A stretch of 64,000 nt of DNA from Pseudarthrobacter siccitolerans (lineage in GTDB: Bacteria > Actinomycetota > Actinomycetes > Actinomycetales > Micrococcaceae), in NCBI RefSeq assembly GCF_001046895.1, contig NZ_CAQI01000044.1, forward strand, positions 62,001 to 126,000. Direction: 5' to 3'. Each line of letters opens with the position of its first letter. Position 1 is the stretch's first letter. The position numbers and the translations under genes were made by a program. Below, one piece after another: positions 60,879 to 64,000 of the stretch. The notes beneath the pieces are model-generated. The model was not told where the DNA came from. It saw only the letters and a list, made by a program, of their open reading frames with translations, and ran no database searches.

Positions 60879-60979
60879 TGCATACGATACCAAGCTATGA
60901 TGAATACGATACCAGCGCTGCCCTCAACGCCGCTATTTGTGATTTGGATACGATGCCATTAGCATCTGAATACGATTCC
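60879..60979. promoter_or_regulatory. Four TGNATACGATNCC boxes on a 22-bp lattice, operator array between LLM genes
   Basis: Boxes at 60,879-60,891 (TGCATACGATACC), 60,901-60,913 (TGAATACGATACC), 60,945-60,957 (TGGATACGATGCC) and 60,967-60,979 (TGAATACGATTCC). Spacings are 22, 44 and 22 bp; the missing middle position (60,923) has no match. All boxes have the same orientation and lie on one face of the helix, so they suit co-operative binding. They start 72 bp from the LLM1 start and end 129 bp from the LLM2 start. Confidence 0.85.
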
Positions 60980-61108
60980 ATAAAGGTCGACGGTTAGCTT
61001 GACACGAGATCGAGCAGGTTACCGCGAAGACATGATTCTGAGGCGGTCGACTGACTCCGCATCGCACGTTCCCGACGACACTTCCGTTCTCGCTCAGAAA
61101 GGTCTCTA

Positions 61109-62275
61109 ATGCGGTACTATCCTGACAGCTCCGACCCGGCCACCCGTCCCGGCCTCGAACACTGCGTCGAACGGGCGTTGCCCGCCCGCGACGATTCGGT
61201 GATGCTGGGTGTCTTCCTGCCCAGCCAAGCGTTCAGTGAGTGGCCCACGCTGGCGCCGAATTCGACGGAGTGGACATACCAGTACATCCTCGAGACGGTC
61301 CTGGCCGCGGAGGAAATGGGGATGAGCTTCGCGCTTCCTCCCGCACGCTGGGCCGGTTTGGAAGGCGATGAAATCGTCTGGCGGGGCGCGAGCCTGGAAA
61401 CGGTCACGTTGACGGCCGCGCTGCTGGCCGCGACGACGAAGATCACCCTGCTGACCACGATCAACGCCAACCTGCACAACCCAGTGGTCGCCGCGAAATT
61501 CGGCGTCGGTCTCGATCACATCGGTGGTGGCCGTTGGGGGTTCAACGTGGTCAGCGGATGGGGCGTGCAAGAGTTCGCCGCGATGGGCGTCGAGCTCCTC
61601 GAACACAAGGAACGCTACGCGTTCACCCGAGAATGGCTGGATATCATCCAGATGCTCTGGCGCGAAGGTGAGGCAACGTATGACGGTCAGTACTTCACAA
61701 TCAACAAGGCCTCTGGGCGTCCACGCCCCATGCAGGTCTCTCCGTTGATTGTGAATGCCGGCCAGTCCTACACCGGCATGCGTTTCTCAGCCGAACGTGC
61801 GGACTACATCTTCTGCTACGGCGACCAGGCGGAGAAGTTCCGCAAGATCCGAGGTGAAGTGGCCAGCAACTGCGGCTTCATCGGTGCGAAGGCCGTGATC
61901 CTCGGCAAGACCACCGCCGAAGCGCAAGACCGCGCGAACCAGATCGTCGACCAGGCCGACCGGGGCGCACTCCGGAACATGCTCCTCTCCAGCGGTGCCG
62001 TACCAGCCGAGTCGGCTGACGAACGCATGGTCTCCCGCGATGACGTCTACGACTTCCTCCTTGGGGAAGCGATTATCGCCAGCGCCGAAGACGCCGGCAC
62101 CCAGTTGGCGGACTGGGCTGCAATGCAGAACGTCGACGGGATCTGCCTGAACCTGTTCGAATACCGGGGTGACCTCAAACTGATCGCCTCCGACACCATT
62201 CCCGCCTTCGAGGCCCAACTCGCTGCCCACGGCAAGACCTATCGTCGCCCGTCCACCCCGACGCCCGTTTCCTGA
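61109..62275 (+). CDS. LLM-class flavin-dependent monooxygenase (2), RutA-like
   Basis: 388 aa from ATG 61,109 (AAAGGTCTCTA upstream). An N-terminal extension of about 30 residues precedes the barrel start VMLGVFLPSQAF. Motifs: LLTTINANLHNPVVAAKFG, IGGGRWGFNVVSGWGVQEFA and SPLIVNAGQSYTGMRFSAER (N-A-G-Q-S as in RutA's C-A-G-Q-S), then FCYGDQAEKFRKI. RutA opens the uracil ring; this protein's sequence neighbourhood suggests attack on an amide, heterocycle or sulfone. Two different LLM enzymes under one operator array probably act on successive intermediates. Confidence 0.9.
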   Translation: MRYYPDSSDPATRPGLEHCVERALPARDDSVMLGVFLPSQAFSEWPTLAPNSTEWTYQYILETVLAAEEMGMSFALPPARWAGLEGDEIVWRGASLETVTLTAALLAATTKITLLTTINANLHNPVVAAKFGVGLDHIGGGRWGFNVVSGWGVQEFAAMGVELLEHKERYAFTREWLDIIQMLWREGEATYDGQYFTINKASGRPRPMQVSPLIVNAGQSYTGMRFSAERADYIFCYGDQAEKFRKIRGEVASNCGFIGAKAVILGKTTAEAQDRANQIVDQADRGALRNMLLSSGAVPAESADERMVSRDDVYDFLLGEAIIASAEDAGTQLADWAAMQNVDGICLNLFEYRGDLKLIASDTIPAFEAQLAAHGKTYRRPSTPTPVS

Positions 62276-62787
62276 CCAGACACCAGCCGATGCACGCTCC
62301 TACGGGAACGGAGGTGCCTGCAGCAATCTTGGGCCTGACGCGCTCCAGATAGACATCTGGAGGTGCGAACACCCAGGTCAGGACCAGTGGTTTCACTGCA
62401 GTACGGTGGTTTAATTGGAGCACTTCTGCGGTCTCCTCGAGGGGGCGCGCCTCGGCGGTGTTGAGATGCCGCATGGAAAGAAGGCATCGGATCAATCCTG
62501 TCCGTTCCGCTCCCCCTCGAATGCGGCCCCCAACCTATACTCGCCGCGCACATACGCGTTCACTGGCGAAGACTCAAAAAGACGCAGAAGCCTACGCTGC
62601 CCAAGCCACCAAAGCCCTGCGCCTGGCAGTACGAGTCTCACAGCATACCGACGCCCGGAATCACCTCACCACAGCAACGGAATCCCGGACCACCATCGAC
62701 ATCGCCGTCTGGGGCGATCATGGCCCCAAATCGCAGCAACCCGGAATCGGCCCCCCAGCTAGCTCGCTCGCGTACCCGCTGACGCTG
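62276..62787. other. 510 bp without a supportable gene
   Basis: Between LLM2 and the stop of the right-edge oxidoreductase (convergent). A frame at about 62,550-62,750 (KTQKDAEAYAAQATKALRLA) looks protein-like but has no start and runs into the shadow of the next gene; it may be a gene relic. No clear terminator. Confidence 0.4.
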
Positions 62788-64000
62788 TCAGACTGCCAGC
62801 CCGGCCTCGTGGCCGTCTTTGAAAGCCTGCATGGCCAGGCGGGGAGCGACGGCGTCGCCGGCGACACGGTAGGGAATGCCCAGGCGCTTCAACACCGGCA
62901 CGACGGCGAGGTCAGGCTGCGGTGCTGCCACCACGACGATCGAGTCGCACGGCAGCGTGTCGATATCTGCACCCTCCGGAGTCGCGATCAGCGCGTTGCC
63001 GTCCTCGATGAACCCGATGAGTCCGCGGACGATGACGCGGTTGACCACCCCGTAGAGCGTCTTGCCGTATTGCGCACGGTGCAGGTATCCACTATGCGGT
63101 CCTACCGTCTCCTCAGGCGTCACAAAGGTTACCTGGTGTCCCCGTTCGGCGAGTGCCTCAGCGACGAGCGGCCCCTCATTAGCACCCACTGTGTCGTAGA
63201 CAAGCACGCGGTGCCCGAGGTCGACATCCAGTGCGTCCGAACTGTCGATCGCTCCAGCGGCCTGGGCTCCAACGAACGCTTGCTCGACATTGGAGCGGGT
63301 CCCGGTTGCCAAGATAACCTCGTCTGGCGCAATCTCCTGCAGCTCGGCCTCACCGACGTTCTGCGGGATCAGCTTCACCCCCAGTTCGGCCAGCTCGGCG
63401 GACAGGTAGTCGATCGAGCTCACCAGGGCCGAACCTGCCGTCTCGGCGGCGTGTCGCAGGCGGCCACCTGGCCGACCCGCGCCGTCGTAGAGGTGGACAT
63501 CGTGTCCGCGGAGTGCAGCGACCTCGGCGGCCTTCAGGCCGGCAGGCCCGGCACCGATCACCAAGACCTTCCGCTTCTCGGCCGCTGGGAGGACCGCAAG
63601 TTCCTGCTCACGCAGAACCTGCGGGTTGTGGAAACAACTGATTTCCGGATATCCGGACTGCACGCGGTTCACGCAGTCATTAGCACCCACGCACGGTCGA
63701 GCGCGGTGACCCTGGCCGGCGACGACCTTGAGAATCAGTTCAGGATCAGCAATGTGGGCCCGGGTCATGGCTACAAGCTCGCAGGCTCCGCTGGCGAGAA
63801 CCGACTCGGCGACGCTCGCCGTCAGAATGCGCCCAGTTCCGATGATCGGAATTTTGACGTCGGCGGCCTCACGGAGACGCTTCACAGTGGGGATGTTGGG
63901 CGCATCGCCGTACCTGTAGTCCGGGATGGAGCGCGGGTAACTCGACCCACCTTGGCCGATGGTGGTGTTCAGCACGTCCACCTCTCCTGTGGCCAGGATC
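62788..64000 (-). CDS. Second OYE/FAD-type oxidoreductase, N-terminus beyond window
   Basis: 404 residues visible, continuing upstream past 64,000 (ILATGEVDVLNTTIGQGGSS with no start). It begins in the late FMN barrel (IPIIGTGRILTASVAESVLA; ACELVAMTRAHIADPEL), has the iron-sulfur segment RPCVGANDCVNR ... ISCFHNP with Ala in place of the second cluster Cys, then KVLVIGAGPAGLKAAEVAAL (FAD) and DEVILATGTRSN. It is related in architecture to the 57,344 gene and transcribed towards the LLM genes. Probably the same pathway. Confidence 0.85.
   Translation of the reverse strand, partial: ILATGEVDVLNTTIGQGGSSYPRSIPDYRYGDAPNIPTVKRLREAADVKIPIIGTGRILTASVAESVLASGACELVAMTRAHIADPELILKVVAGQGHRARPCVGANDCVNRVQSGYPEISCFHNPQVLREQELAVLPAAEKRKVLVIGAGPAGLKAAEVAALRGHDVHLYDGAGRPGGRLRHAAETAGSALVSSIDYLSAELAELGVKLIPQNVGEAELQEIAPDEVILATGTRSNVEQAFVGAQAAGAIDSSDALDVDLGHRVLVYDTVGANEGPLVAEALAERGHQVTFVTPEETVGPHSGYLHRAQYGKTLYGVVNRVIVRGLIGFIEDGNALIATPEGADIDTLPCDSIVVVAAPQPDLAVVPVLKRLGIPYRVAGDAVAPRLAMQAFKDGHEAGLAV

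Noticed and set aside
60879..60979. Iterons of a replication origin
   Set aside because: The boxes are phased like iterons, but there is no Rep gene or AT-rich unwinding region, and the position between divergent metabolic promoters fits an operator.
62415..62780. Small protein gene between LLM2 and the right-edge oxidoreductase
   Set aside because: Frames lack ribosome sites and known motifs and run into the antisense shadow of the next gene.
1..64000. CRISPR array
   Set aside because: No set of regularly spaced near-identical repeats of 23-40 bp with unique spacers was seen and no cas genes occur.

Overview
The window is high-GC actinobacterial DNA and looks like chromosome of an Arthrobacter/Pseudarthrobacter-type Micrococcaceae. 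The reasons are the DUF4193 protein, actinobacterial glgA/glgC, B-type L31, a transglutaminase/alpha-E/ATP-grasp operon, and several start codons lying a few bases behind TANNNT-like -10 boxes (leaderless style). The genus is inferred from gene content, not from any search.

Positions 1-33,050 are ordinary core chromosome. In order they hold an M20 peptidase (cut by the left edge), tRNA-Leu(GAG), small membrane proteins, a SARP-type regulator, an SGNH hydrolase, two tandem GT9 glycosyltransferases, an M50-like membrane protease, a hydroquinone reductase of the GST fold, a serine hydrolase and a FUSC-type exporter. A fatty-acid module follows (MaoC hydratase, FabG4-like reductase, thiolase, divergent TetR with a perfect 13-bp inverted-repeat operator, acyl-CoA dehydrogenase/oxidase). 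Then come glgA/glgC, a zinc-motif SDR, the transglutaminase operon, a YeiH-type exporter, aminopeptidase N, a lipoate ligase with swapped domain order, and rpmE2 with a leader hairpin.

Positions 33,050-52,332 are the highlight. A SpoU/TrmH-type rRNA methyltransferase gene (minus strand) has been split by two tandem accessory elements of 3.7 kb (33,528-37,232) and 14.7 kb (37,233-51,943). Each element carries its own 505-bp replacement 3' end of the methyltransferase gene. The two replacement ends differ at 14 nucleotides yet encode identical protein. All three junctions share TTGGTG, and both elements have related left-terminal sequences. The outer copy is fused in frame to the host N-terminus, giving a chimeric 297-aa enzyme; the original host 3' end is stranded at 33,050-33,526. 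No integrase, recombinase or transposase is visible in either element. Almost all cargo looks like defence: element 1 holds sce7726-sce7725-RES/HEPN; element 2 holds an ApeA-like HEPN protein, an AlbA_2/Schlafen-like protein, a nuclease-TOPRIM fusion, an RHH-YfbU / degenerate ImmA / PIN operon, a 1045-aa nuclease-like repeat protein, an FAD oxidoreductase and a frameshifted DUF900 hydrolase. The arrangement resembles SCC elements in staphylococcal rlmH, but with no recombinase seen.

Positions 52,340-56,212 return to core genes (TauE/SafE permease, ABC ATPase, VOC protein, serB, SDR). A gene-poor 1.1 kb stretch (56,213-57,343) contains relics of a serine resolvase and perhaps a transposase. 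After it lies a catabolic cluster: two Old-Yellow-Enzyme/FAD-pyridine-nucleotide oxidoreductases, the second cut by the right edge, flanking two LLM-type flavin monooxygenases transcribed divergently. The 300-bp gap between the LLM genes carries four copies of TGNATACGATNCC on a strict 22-bp lattice, and a weaker inverted copy lies upstream of the first oxidoreductase.
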